From Bacteroidales bacterium (GTDB lineage Bacteria > Bacteroidota > Bacteroidia > Bacteroidales > Marinilabiliaceae): a stretch of DNA of 38,460 nucleotides. Position numbers and translations under genes: made by a program. Location: contig JAKSLH010000025.1 of assembly GCA_024401335.1 (NCBI GenBank), positions 1 through 38,460 on the forward strand, given 5' to 3'. Shown here one piece after another: positions 24,523-32,859 of this stretch. The notes under the pieces were generated by a model, which searched no databases, was not told where the DNA came from, and was given only the letters and a program-made list of their open reading frames with translations. Position 1 is the stretch's first letter, and each line of letters begins with the position of its first letter.

Positions 24523-26202
24523 TCAAATTAGGCTTTTTTTACCAATTTTCTGCACGGCATCCACAAAAGTGTCTTTAGGCACCCTGGCCTTATTACGTAT
24601 CTTGAGTCGGTTGTTGTAGACAGTCTGAGGTGAGCAGTGGAGCAGTTCAGCAATCTTGATGCTGTCGGTGATACCCAGTCGCACCAGGGCGTAAATTCTG
24701 AGGTCGGTATTGAGCAGTTCGCCCTTTTTAGGTTCTATGCCCTCTTCAGGTAGAAGAAGGTCGTTGAATTCCTTGACAAAGTCGGGGTAGATATGCAGGA
24801 ATATAGCGTCGAAGTCCTTGTAGAACTTCTGCATTTCCTCCTGCACAACGGGCTTGTCGGTCATCGCGAGCACCTCATCGTGCTGGTTGACCTTCATCTT
24901 GCGGTTGATGTTCTTCCTGTAGTCGTCGATCTTGCCTATGTAGTTAGAGCAGATAGAGAACACGTAGCCGATATACTCCTCCTTGACGAAGTTAGACTCT
25001 TCGAGTTCGTTATTAGCATTCTTAAGGTTATCTATGGCATTCTCGAGCTTGTTGTTTACCACTTTTGTCTTCCTGTACATGATGACGACCATTACTATGG
25101 CCGCTGCGAGCAGGAGGAGCAGACCAACTGCTGTCCACAGAGCCACACGGAGTGACTCTCTCTGTTCACGGTCGCGTTCAACATAGGCGCTGTGTATATT
25201 GTCCTGCACACGTGATATGCTCACCACACGCACTCTGTTGTGGAATTTCTGCGCACCTTCCAGGCAGACGTTGATATAACGGTAGGCTCTGTCGATATAT
25301 TTGTCGCTTCCGTTGCTGAAGAGGCCACTGGTCCTCTTGTCGCCCGAATGCATGTTATATATGGCACCCGCCAGTTCCTCGAGAGAAGCGATATCCTTGT
25401 TGGCCACCTTGAGGTCGGCTATACTCGACATTGCCAGATATTTGATATACTTGTCGTTGTCGTCAAGCTTCTTGTATATCTGAGCTATAGCATATGCGTT
25501 AGACGCATCTTTCTTCGAGTTGAGGTTTGGACTGATGATAATCTTGTCGATAGTCGCCTTTATGGTGTCGATGTTACCTGCGCTGATAATCTTCATCGTC
25601 TTATACCATCCATAGTCAGCGTCGGCCTCAGTCAGGATAGCCTCGAGCGAATCCCTGTAGGCCTTGGTGTCCTTTTCGTACTTGTCGTTGGCCGACACGG
25701 CACCTATGTACTGGTCATAGTGTGTATTGAGATATATCCTTTGGGTGTAGTAGCTCACCAACATCTCGCGCGACATACCCTCTGTAGTGAGGCTGTTGAG
25801 TATGGAATTCGACTCCATGAGCATGCCCGTCACCGACATCATGAAAGCTCTCTTTATCCTCCATTCGTCGATATATTCCTGGTTACCCATCTTGCGAGCA
25901 ATGCCCTCGTTTCTTTCAATGATGTCGAGAGCAAGGTCAGAATCGAATGTGCAGCACTCGTCATATATCGAGCAGTTGGCCTTGTATATCTCCTTCTGGT
26001 CGCGCAACTTGTCGCGCTGGGCCACCATCACGTTTATGATGTCGCTCTTGTCCTTCTCATATTTATCTACCGACATTACTACAGAGTCGAGCTTCTCCAG
26101 CCATGTCTCCGACTCCTGACTGTAAGCTGCGATAGGAATTAGAGCATAGAGCAAGGTCGATAAAAGGGCTATGTGCTTGATATATATGCTTTTATTATTC
26201 AT
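24523..26202 (-). CDS. SusR-like single-polypeptide membrane-spanning transcription regulator (DUF6377-like)
   Basis: A 559-residue regulator. From ATG 26202: an N-terminal signal or anchor segment (about 9-28), a helical TPR-like domain in the periplasm (about 32-345), one membrane helix (about 354-376, ALWTAVGLLLLLAAAIVMVV), a coiled coil (about 380-405, NNKLENAIDNLKNANNELEE), a helical domain, and a C-terminal LuxR-like helix-turn-helix (about 500-545, with IAELLHCSPQTVYNNRLKIR). There is no histidine kinase or receiver, so the glycan signal must cross the membrane in one chain, as in SusR. I believe it is the DUF6377-type architecture, from memory. It sits 182 nt upstream of susC in the same direction, with its own consensus promoter, and is the natural activator of this PUL. 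The inducing ligand is unknown. Confidence 0.85.
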   Translation of the reverse strand: MNNKSIYIKHIALLSTLLYALIPIAAYSQESETWLEKLDSVVMSVDKYEKDKSDIINVMVAQRDKLRDQKEIYKANCSIYDECCTFDSDLALDIIERNEGIARKMGNQEYIDEWRIKRAFMMSVTGMLMESNSILNSLTTEGMSREMLVSYYTQRIYLNTHYDQYIGAVSANDKYEKDTKAYRDSLEAILTEADADYGWYKTMKIISAGNIDTIKATIDKIIISPNLNSKKDASNAYAIAQIYKKLDDNDKYIKYLAMSSIADLKVANKDIASLEELAGAIYNMHSGDKRTSGLFSNGSDKYIDRAYRYINVCLEGAQKFHNRVRVVSISRVQDNIHSAYVERDREQRESLRVALWTAVGLLLLLAAAIVMVVIMYRKTKVVNNKLENAIDNLKNANNELEESNFVKEEYIGYVFSICSNYIGKIDDYRKNINRKMKVNQHDEVLAMTDKPVVQEEMQKFYKDFDAIFLHIYPDFVKEFNDLLLPEEGIEPKKGELLNTDLRIYALVRLGITDSIKIAELLHCSPQTVYNNRLKIRNKARVPKDTFVDAVQKIGKKSLI

Positions 26203-26229
26203 GGATGGTATGAGATATTTATCAGTGTA

Positions 26230-26261
26230 CAAATATAGTGCTTGGGAGTCTGTTTTGCAAA
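26230..26261 (-). promoter_or_regulatory. Candidate promoter of the PUL regulator
   Basis: On the minus strand TTTG (26261-26258), a 20-bp spacer and TATATTTG (26237-26230) match the Bacteroidetes consensus exactly. The predicted start near 26224 gives a leader of about 22 nt. Confidence 0.75.
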
Positions 26262-26328
26262 CACTCCATTCACTAGACGTGTTAATCTACGCTTGTTCTT
26301 AAATCAGTAAAAAATGGCGATTTGTATC

Positions 26329-26360
26329 TTTGTTTACTATTGGCAAAGATGCTAACTTTG
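26329..26360 (+). promoter_or_regulatory. Candidate promoter of miaA, with a nested second -7 box
   Basis: TTTG (26329-26332), a 20-bp spacer and TAACTTTG (26353-26360) match the consensus exactly. The same TTTG is also the end of another TAnnTTTG box, TATCTTTG (26325-26332), so two start sites about 28 nt apart are possible. The leader from the main site is about 12 nt. Confidence 0.65.
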
Positions 26361-26377
26361 TCTCAAACAACCAATAT

Positions 26378-27274
26378 ATGCGCAAACTGCTCGTCATAAC
26401 AGGTCCAACCGCTGTCGGCAAGACAGAGCTGTCACTTCAGATAGCCGAGCGTCTGGGATGTCCTATCATCTCTGCCGATAGTCGTCAGGTCTATCGTGAA
26501 CTATCGATAGGAACGGCGGCCCCTACGGCCGAGGAGCAGTCGCGTGTGAGGCATTACCTTGTGCAGTCGCGATCGATAGAAGACTACTACAGTGCCTACG
26601 AATTTGAGCAGGATGCGCTCAGAATACTCGAAGAGATATATCGCGATCATGACGTGGCTGTCGTCACGGGGGGCTCCATGATGTATATTGACGCTCTATG
26701 CAACGGCATTGACGACATACCGACCATCAGCGACGAGATACGCCAGAAGGTATGGAGCATGTATGAGGAGCACGGACTAGACCACATGCTCGCCATGTTG
26801 CAGACACTCGACCCTCAGCATTATGATATCGTTGACCGTCAGAACTACAAGCGTGTGATACATGCCATAGAGATATGCCTCCAGTCGGGCACCACATACA
26901 CCTCGCTACGAACCAACAAGAAGAAAGAGCGACCGTTCGAGGCCGTCAAGGTAGTCATCGACCGTGATCGTCAGGAGCTTTTCGACAGGATAAACAGGAG
27001 GGTTGATATCATGGACAGCATGGGGCTCGAAGATGAAGCAAGGCGTTACTTCCCGATGAAGCATCTCAATTCGCTCAACACTGTGGGCTACAAGGAGATG
27101 TTCGACTATTTTGAGGGCAAGACAAGTCGCGAGATGGCCATAGAGAAGATAAAGACCAATACTCGTCGCTACGCCAAGAAACAGCTCACCTGGTTTCGCT
27201 ACAAAGGTGAATATACATGGTTCGACGCCTCTGAGGATAATCTGGCAGATAAGATAATCGCCCTTTTGGAATAA
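26378..27274 (+). CDS. miaA: tRNA dimethylallyltransferase
   Basis: Cytoplasmic enzyme that adds a dimethylallyl group to N6 of A37 in tRNAs reading UNN codons. The 298-residue product has the P-loop GPTAVGKT (9-16), the substrate motif SADSRQVYREL, VVTGGSMMYIDAL and the C-terminal TRRYAKKQLTWFR. ATG 26378 is used; the frame is open further upstream to 26330, but that region carries the promoter. asmA follows after 54 nt and may be co-transcribed. Residues expected for catalysis (D in SADSR, the R/K in the tail) are present. It is divergent from the PUL regulator and has no functional tie to it. Confidence 0.97.
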   Translation: MRKLLVITGPTAVGKTELSLQIAERLGCPIISADSRQVYRELSIGTAAPTAEEQSRVRHYLVQSRSIEDYYSAYEFEQDALRILEEIYRDHDVAVVTGGSMMYIDALCNGIDDIPTISDEIRQKVWSMYEEHGLDHMLAMLQTLDPQHYDIVDRQNYKRVIHAIEICLQSGTTYTSLRTNKKKERPFEAVKVVIDRDRQELFDRINRRVDIMDSMGLEDEARRYFPMKHLNSLNTVGYKEMFDYFEGKTSREMAIEKIKTNTRRYAKKQLTWFRYKGEYTWFDASEDNLADKIIALLE

Positions 27275-27328
27275 TAATTGCTGAATAGATACGATAGACA
27301 ATAAAAACACAACAACCTACTCTCATCC

Positions 27329-30300
27329 ATGAACACAACAACAGTCAATCGTCTCAAGAAGACAGGTAAAATTGTCGCCATTGCGTCGGCAATCTTCTTT
27401 GTCCTTGTTGCCATAATAGTCAACGTCATCATCACTCCTTCGAAGCTCACACCGCTTGCGCTGAAATATGCCGACGAATATCTCGATGCCGATGTCGATA
27501 TCCGATCGGTCGAGGTGACATTCTTCTCGTCATTCCCAAGCTTTGGTGTCAAGGTGAGCGACGGTCTTGTCGTGAGCCATGCTTTTCACAAGTTGCCTAC
27601 CGACACCGTCATTGCCCGTCGTGACACGTTGGCGCAGTTTGCCGAGCTACGAGCAGAACTCAACCTCTTTAGCACTCTCTTCTCGGGTGATGTGATAATA
27701 GGCAGTGCCACGCTCACTGATGCCACGGTGCGCTTATATACCGATTCGCTCGGACGTTCCAACTATGACATCGTCAAGGCCGACACCACAGCCGTAGAGG
27801 AGATTGGTGATGACAGCGAGTCGATGAAATTGGCTGTTAAGCATATCGAGATATACAACACCAAGGTGCGCTATGTTAACAAGCCGTCACTCATCAATGC
27901 CGGTGTCAGAGGCCTCAACCTTATTGTCGATGGCGACATCAACCTCGACAATATGGATATCGACGTCAAGCTAGAAGACAAGTCGACTTCGTTCAGATAT
28001 GACGAAAAGAGATATCTGCGTCGCATGCCCCTGGCCATCAACGGACATATAGCATATGACGATGCAACCAACCAGTATAGATTTCGCGAGACAAGCATAG
28101 AGCTCGACGGCCATGACCTCGACCTCGACGGCTATCTTGCATTCGACTCGCTGGGCACCGACTTCAATCTCACGTATAAGCTCCATGACCCAAGCATAGA
28201 GAAGCTCTTTGCCCTTATCCCTAAGGACATTGTAGGAGAAGATATCATAGTAGAGAATGGCTCTGTAGAGGCTACGGGCTATGTGCGTGGACGTCTTGAC
28301 GACACACAGGCACCTGTCGTAGGCTGTAATGCCGTCATCGCGAATGGCAAGGGACATTATGAAGGCATGAAGCGTGGTGTCGATGATTTGTCGGCTCGTT
28401 TCGATGCCATAATCAACCCTCAGAAGCCCGACTCGTCGTATGTCAACATGGAACTATTCCATTTTGAGGGTGGCAACTCCGAGGTAGAAGCTGTGGTCAA
28501 GATAACCGAACTCCTCGCAAATGCTAATGTCTATACCAAGTTCAAGGCTCATGTCGATCTGCTCTCGCTGCACGATGTGTTTCCTATGCCCGACACCCAT
28601 CTCTATGGTCTCGTCAATGCCGACATGACAGCCCGTTTCAGTCTCGACGATATCAAGCGACGTAACTATGGTCGTGTCAAGATAACCGGTAGCCTCGATG
28701 TCGATAGCATGTCGGTGGTCAACGACTCGCTAGGCTTCTCACTCAACAATGATGCTCATCTCCTCTTCTCGGGTCGTGATTCGCTCAAGATGAATGCCAA
28801 GGTGAGCTATCTTGAACTACATCATCCTAATCTGCTTATTCGCGTGCGTGACCTTGTGGCCGACGGACGTACCATACTTCATAAGGGCAAGATAATCGAC
28901 ACGACAGCCATCGTGCCTATGGCCGGCAGTTTCCGTGTGCAGCATGCCGGTCTTAAGGTCGATACTCTCATGTTCTACGGCAAGCGCATGACATCGTCGG
29001 CCCTCTTCGAACCAATGCCTGGCAATAAGCAGTTCCCGCATCTCGAAGCTAAGCTCAAGGCCGATACACTCTTCTCTAATATCTATGGCATACGTGGTGT
29101 TACACGCGCACTCAACACCTCCGTATTCTATGAGCAGACAGGTGACTCACTGTGGAACACAGACATGATGGCCGAGATGGACATGGTCTATGTCACCATG
29201 CCTCGTTATAAGATGCCTATTGTGGCCACCAATACCCGCATCACGCAGAAAGAGATGACCATCAACGTCGAACGCTCTCATGTGCGTGCAGGTCAGACAT
29301 CTATGGATGTCAAGGCCAAGGTGCACAACCTCTACCGGTCACTCATGATGCACCAGCCACTTGAGGCTACGCTTACCGTCGATGCCGATACAGTGAACTG
29401 TAACGAGCTCCTGGCCGCGTATATTGTTGATGATCCTGTTGCTCCAGCTGTCAGCAGTGTGGCGCTCAACGACTCCGTCATAGCCTCTGTGGCCGATGTC
29501 GATTCTATGGTGGTCAATGCCGACTCCATACCACAGCGCGTAATCGACATACCAAAGAGGATTCATTTCAACTTCAACAGCACCATCAAGACATTCAAAT
29601 ACGACCAGCTTCAGGTTGACGACATCAAGGGCGTTATGGAGATCGTCAATGGATGTCTGCATGTCAAGAACATATCATTCAAGCAAGGCAAGTCGAAAGG
29701 TATCTCTCTCTTCGCCTACAAGGCCGACAGTCGCCGTCAGCGAGCCGATTTTAATTGTTTCGTGCGTTGGGAAAGGGCTGATATAGCCGAATTGGTTAGT
29801 GATCTGCACCTCGATACTATAATGCCAATGCTTGGCTCGTTCAAGGGCAAAATCGACTGCTATATGAGCATTAAGGCAGAACTTGATAGCACCATGACCC
29901 CTGATATCAATACTGCGCGTGCATCTATTCACATGGGAGGAAAGAGCCTTACACTGCTCGATGGCGAGACATTCAGCAAGCTCTCAAAAATGCTCATGTT
30001 CAAGAACAAGAAAGAGAACCTCATTGACACGTTATCGTTTAACGTGCTCGTCGATTCTGGCAAGATAACGGTTCTTCCGTTCGTGACCAATATCGACCGC
30101 TATAGCGCCGTTGTGGGTGGCTCTCAGGATTTCGACATGAACCTCAACTACCAGGTGTCTGTAATCAAGTCACCGCTTCCGTTCAAGGCAGGTGTGTCGG
30201 TGAAAGGCACGCCCGACAATCTTGACTTCGGCATAACCAAGGCAAAGCTCAAGAAGATGGCTCGCGCCTCAGAGCAGCTCAAGAACGACTCGATATCACT

Positions 30301-30538
30301 CATGCGACGTCTGGATGTGATACGTGACATGTATTATATGTCGGGCTTGCCAATGCCTCAGCAGCTCCTTACCGAGCGTGAACGTCAGCAGGCCGAGCTC
30401 CGAGCTAAGATGGAGGCCGCAGAGAGCAATGATGAAGATGAATATCTCGATGAAGAGGATGATAATACGGATGAGGATGCTCTCTCAAGAGACAGCCTGT
30501 ATTATACCATTGCAGTGAAGGATAGCATAGGTGAGTAA
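27329..30538 (+). CDS. AsmA family envelope protein
   Basis: A 1069-residue protein with an N-terminal membrane anchor (about 14-35) and a very long periplasmic beta-rich chain. AsmA signatures are at the start (an N-terminal TM, then TPLALKYADEYLDADVDIRS and FFSSFPSFGVKV) and in the C-terminal part (ISLFAYKADSRRQRADFNCF, GGSQDFDMNLNYQVSVIKSP, GTPDNLDFGITKAKLKK). AsmA/TamB-like proteins are thought to form hydrophobic grooves that move lipids between membranes or help outer-membrane assembly. The C terminus ends in an acidic tail (DEDEYLDEEDDNTDEDA), unusual enough to note. The gene follows miaA closely and ends at its own terminator. Family is secure; substrate unknown. Confidence 0.9.
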   Translation: MNTTTVNRLKKTGKIVAIASAIFFVLVAIIVNVIITPSKLTPLALKYADEYLDADVDIRSVEVTFFSSFPSFGVKVSDGLVVSHAFHKLPTDTVIARRDTLAQFAELRAELNLFSTLFSGDVIIGSATLTDATVRLYTDSLGRSNYDIVKADTTAVEEIGDDSESMKLAVKHIEIYNTKVRYVNKPSLINAGVRGLNLIVDGDINLDNMDIDVKLEDKSTSFRYDEKRYLRRMPLAINGHIAYDDATNQYRFRETSIELDGHDLDLDGYLAFDSLGTDFNLTYKLHDPSIEKLFALIPKDIVGEDIIVENGSVEATGYVRGRLDDTQAPVVGCNAVIANGKGHYEGMKRGVDDLSARFDAIINPQKPDSSYVNMELFHFEGGNSEVEAVVKITELLANANVYTKFKAHVDLLSLHDVFPMPDTHLYGLVNADMTARFSLDDIKRRNYGRVKITGSLDVDSMSVVNDSLGFSLNNDAHLLFSGRDSLKMNAKVSYLELHHPNLLIRVRDLVADGRTILHKGKIIDTTAIVPMAGSFRVQHAGLKVDTLMFYGKRMTSSALFEPMPGNKQFPHLEAKLKADTLFSNIYGIRGVTRALNTSVFYEQTGDSLWNTDMMAEMDMVYVTMPRYKMPIVATNTRITQKEMTINVERSHVRAGQTSMDVKAKVHNLYRSLMMHQPLEATLTVDADTVNCNELLAAYIVDDPVAPAVSSVALNDSVIASVADVDSMVVNADSIPQRVIDIPKRIHFNFNSTIKTFKYDQLQVDDIKGVMEIVNGCLHVKNISFKQGKSKGISLFAYKADSRRQRADFNCFVRWERADIAELVSDLHLDTIMPMLGSFKGKIDCYMSIKAELDSTMTPDINTARASIHMGGKSLTLLDGETFSKLSKMLMFKNKKENLIDTLSFNVLVDSGKITVLPFVTNIDRYSAVVGGSQDFDMNLNYQVSVIKSPLPFKAGVSVKGTPDNLDFGITKAKLKKMARASEQLKNDSISLMRRLDVIRDMYYMSGLPMPQQLLTERERQQAELRAKMEAAESNDEDEYLDEEDDNTDEDALSRDSLYYTIAVKDSIGE

Positions 30539-30608
30539 GCTCTCGTGTGTCCGGCAATCAGTGTATATGACCCATTGCCGAATGCAGGGTGGGCTTAGGA
30601 TGAAGAGC

Positions 30609-30642
30609 ATAGTCCTCTTAGAGGTCTTGACGACTATTTTTG
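30609..30642 (+). terminator. Intrinsic terminator of asmA
   Basis: An ATAGTC/GACTAT outer stem (30609-30614 with 30632-30637) with an inner CCTC/GAGG hairpin is followed by five T. It overlaps the stop codon of the convergent panE-like gene. Confidence 0.5.
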
Positions 30643-31545
30643 TTGTTCTTCAATGAACTTCAGTTCAGCCTCCAACATCTCAAGTTTCGGCATCGGCATG
30701 CCTGCCTCTCTTGCTATCTGAAGAGGCTTGCTGTAGATGTATTTTATCTCCATTGGACGGTGGAAGTCATGGTCAAGCTTCATCGATGGTGAATATGGTG
30801 TCATAACGTCAGTTGTTGCAATCATATCCTCAACAAAAGCCTCGTCAACACCCTCTATGCCCATGTGTTTTGTTGCTCTCACAATCTCCATCATCTGTTC
30901 GCGTATAAGTTCTCGTGTAGCTTTATTCTTCAGCAATGTGTCTGTCTGTGTCTCAAGAGCAACTGTCATGCCATTGAATGGCATGTTCCATACGGCTTTT
31001 CTCCATCGTGCCGTCTTATACTCTACGCAATGTGCCTTTATGCCTGCTTCGTTGAAGTCGCTGATGATCTGCTCTAGTCGCGCTTCATCCTTGCAAGAGT
31101 AATTGCCTAGGTTTATATGTCCATAGCATTGGTGGTTGATATGTCCTGGGGCTACTTTCGCTGTGCAGATGAATGCTAATCCTGCCACCAGTTGCAGCTT
31201 AGGCATCATGTGCTGCACATCTTCTTCTACTCCAATGCCGTTCTGAATAAGTATCACTACAGTATGCTCGTCAGCCACACTCTTGAGCAGCTCTGGCAGC
31301 ATGTGGTTGTTCGTTGTCTTTAGGCACACCAGCACCACATCGCTCACTGGCATCTTTGTGGCGTCATCATATACCTTGGGACTGTCAAGGTGAAAATCTC
31401 CGTTTACGGAATCTACTCTCAAGCCATTAGCCTTTACATATTCATAGTCGCTGTGGAGCAAGAAGTTGACGTCTTTGCCATTCTGTGCTAAACGTCCGCC
31501 ATAATAGCCACCTATGCCGCCTGTGCCAATAATTGAATATACCAT
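30634..31545 (-). CDS. panE: Ketopantoate reductase family protein (PanE/ApbA)
   Basis: Predicted cytoplasmic NADPH-dependent 2-dehydropantoate 2-reductase, a step in pantothenate and CoA synthesis. The 303-residue chain starts with the Rossmann motif IGTGGIGGYYGG (residues 6-17). An N-terminal domain follows with VVLVCLKTTNN and VILIQNGIG, and a C-terminal helical domain contains WRKAVWNMPFNGM and PSMKLDHDFHRPMEIKYI, the family's substrate-binding block (E and K/S residues present). ATG 31545 is preferred to 31557 because it begins the Rossmann strand directly. It is single, with its own -7 element. Several ApbA-fold paralogues with other 2-oxoacid substrates exist, so the pantoate role is likely but not proven. 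Confidence 0.82.
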   Translation of the reverse strand: MVYSIIGTGGIGGYYGGRLAQNGKDVNFLLHSDYEYVKANGLRVDSVNGDFHLDSPKVYDDATKMPVSDVVLVCLKTTNNHMLPELLKSVADEHTVVILIQNGIGVEEDVQHMMPKLQLVAGLAFICTAKVAPGHINHQCYGHINLGNYSCKDEARLEQIISDFNEAGIKAHCVEYKTARWRKAVWNMPFNGMTVALETQTDTLLKNKATRELIREQMMEIVRATKHMGIEGVDEAFVEDMIATTDVMTPYSPSMKLDHDFHRPMEIKYIYSKPLQIAREAGMPMPKLEMLEAELKFIEEQQK

Positions 31546-31582
31546 AGCTGTATGCAATATCTGTTTTGTTGTTTCTGATGGT

Positions 31583-31590
31583 CAAAAATA
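31583..31590 (-). promoter_or_regulatory. Candidate -7 element of panE
   Basis: TATTTTTG on the minus strand is an exact TAnnTTTG match 38 nt before the ATG at 31545. No TTTG is found at the -33 distance. Confidence 0.4.
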
Positions 31591-31657
31591 CTTCTTTTTC
31601 ATCTCCCCGCCATCCTTTCGTTGATATATATATGCACATCCATTCATATTTATTCCT

Positions 31658-31665
31658 TATATTTG
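31658..31665 (+). promoter_or_regulatory. Candidate -7 element of the CapA-family gene
   Basis: TATATTTG is an exact TAnnTTTG match; the predicted start near 31671 leaves a leader of about 16 nt. No -33 TTTG is visible. It is divergent to the panE element. Confidence 0.45.
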
Positions 31666-31686
31666 TCTAAAACAAAACCATACCAC

Positions 31687-32784
31687 ATGAACAGGATAAT
31701 AGCATTCAGCTCTATCATAGCGATGGCTACTACGGTCAACGCACAGGAAAACGATTCAATAGCTGTCGGTCAGGATACCATAACCGTGATGTTCTGGGGC
31801 GACATGATGTCGCACACGACACAGGTGAAAGCGGCGTATGATGCTACCAATGACACGTATGACTACAATCCATGCTTTGCCAAGGTGAAGGAGGCTATCA
31901 GCAACGTTGATATTGCCGTATGCAACTTGGAATGTACGCTTGCCGGCAAGCCTTATAAGGGTTATCCATGCTTCAGTGCTCCCGACCAGTATTTCGAGGC
32001 GATGGTCAACAGTGGCTTTGATGTGTTTCTTACAGCCAACAACCATTGCATTGACACAGGCAAAAAGGGACTAGAACTTACTGTTGACAAGCTTCTCAAG
32101 AGGGAGATTGTGCAGATAGGCACGTATAAAGACAGTACAGACCGTGCAGAACGTTATCCGGCCATCATCGACGTGAGAGGCGTGAAGATTGCCATGCTCT
32201 GCTATACGTATGGAACCAACGGCATCAAGGTTACAGCGCCTAATGTGGTGAACTATACCGACACGGTGCAGATAAGGCTCGACATTGAGGAGTCGAAGAG
32301 GCGAGGCGCCGACTATATCATTGCTAACATGCATTGGGGTATAGAATATGAGCATACGCCACGTAAGAGCCAGAAGGAACTGGCGCATTGGCTTATAGAT
32401 AATGGTGTGGATCATGTCATTGGTGGTCATCCGCATGTAGTGCAACCTGCCGAGATATATAAGGGCAACGACGGGAAAGAGCATTTCATTGTATATTCAC
32501 TTGGCAATGTGCTGGCCAATACTCAGCAGGAGGGTGGTGATGGAGGCATAGCGGTCACTCTGCGTCTGCCAAGCAGCAAGAGCTATGAGAAGCCCGACGT
32601 GTTCTATTCTATATATCATACAGCTCGTCCGGCATGGTCAAAAGTGACCAACTACACAATATTCCCTGAAGGCTATGCCGAAGAGTTGCCACAGGGGGAG
32701 AAACCTAAGATGGACACGTTTATAGAGTCAACTCTCAAGGTGATGTCGGAAGGAGATGACATCAAGAGAGAGAACATGAAATAA
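31687..32784 (+). CDS. CapA family (PGA_cap) exported metallophosphatase-like protein
   Basis: A 365-residue protein with a Sec signal (1-20, ending VNAQ) and a PGA_cap domain of the calcineurin-like fold. Metal-binding motifs are in order: FWGDMMSH (D39), NLECTL (N80, E82), TANNHCIDTG (N119, H120), NMHWGIEYEH, GGHPHVVQP and VYSLGN. CapA/PgsA proteins take part in poly-gamma-glutamate capsule synthesis in Bacillus, but no capB or capC genes are nearby. In Bacteroidales such lone genes are common and their role is unknown. The product is probably periplasmic or surface-exposed. ATG 31687 is chosen as the start of the signal peptide. Convergent with the C1 peptidase gene. Confidence 0.85.
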   Translation: MNRIIAFSSIIAMATTVNAQENDSIAVGQDTITVMFWGDMMSHTTQVKAAYDATNDTYDYNPCFAKVKEAISNVDIAVCNLECTLAGKPYKGYPCFSAPDQYFEAMVNSGFDVFLTANNHCIDTGKKGLELTVDKLLKREIVQIGTYKDSTDRAERYPAIIDVRGVKIAMLCYTYGTNGIKVTAPNVVNYTDTVQIRLDIEESKRRGADYIIANMHWGIEYEHTPRKSQKELAHWLIDNGVDHVIGGHPHVVQPAEIYKGNDGKEHFIVYSLGNVLANTQQEGGDGGIAVTLRLPSSKSYEKPDVFYSIYHTARPAWSKVTNYTIFPEGYAEELPQGEKPKMDTFIESTLKVMSEGDDIKRENMK

Positions 32785-32785
32785 G

Positions 32786-32825
32786 ACAAAAAGAAAGGGC
32801 CGGCTCGACGTATCGAGCCTGGCCC
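32786..32825 (-). terminator. Terminator of the C1 peptidase gene
   Basis: A 12-bp stem with one bulged base (32797-32808 with 32813-32825) and a 4-nt loop is followed on the minus strand by TTTCTTTTTG. On the plus strand the tail is A-rich, so it works mainly for the minus-strand gene. Confidence 0.8.
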
Positions 32826-32859
32826 ATATAAAAACATAAATAGAGGTTAGTCAGTTTCC

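Noticed and set aside
25240-26142. Plus-strand 300-codon open frame opposite the PUL regulator.
   Set aside because: Shadow of the helical periplasmic domain; valine/leucine repeats follow from the reverse complement of its codons.
31687-32784. A poly-gamma-glutamate capsule locus suggested by the CapA-family gene.
   Set aside because: No capB, capC or other capsule genes are near; a lone CapA-fold protein does not support a capsule system.
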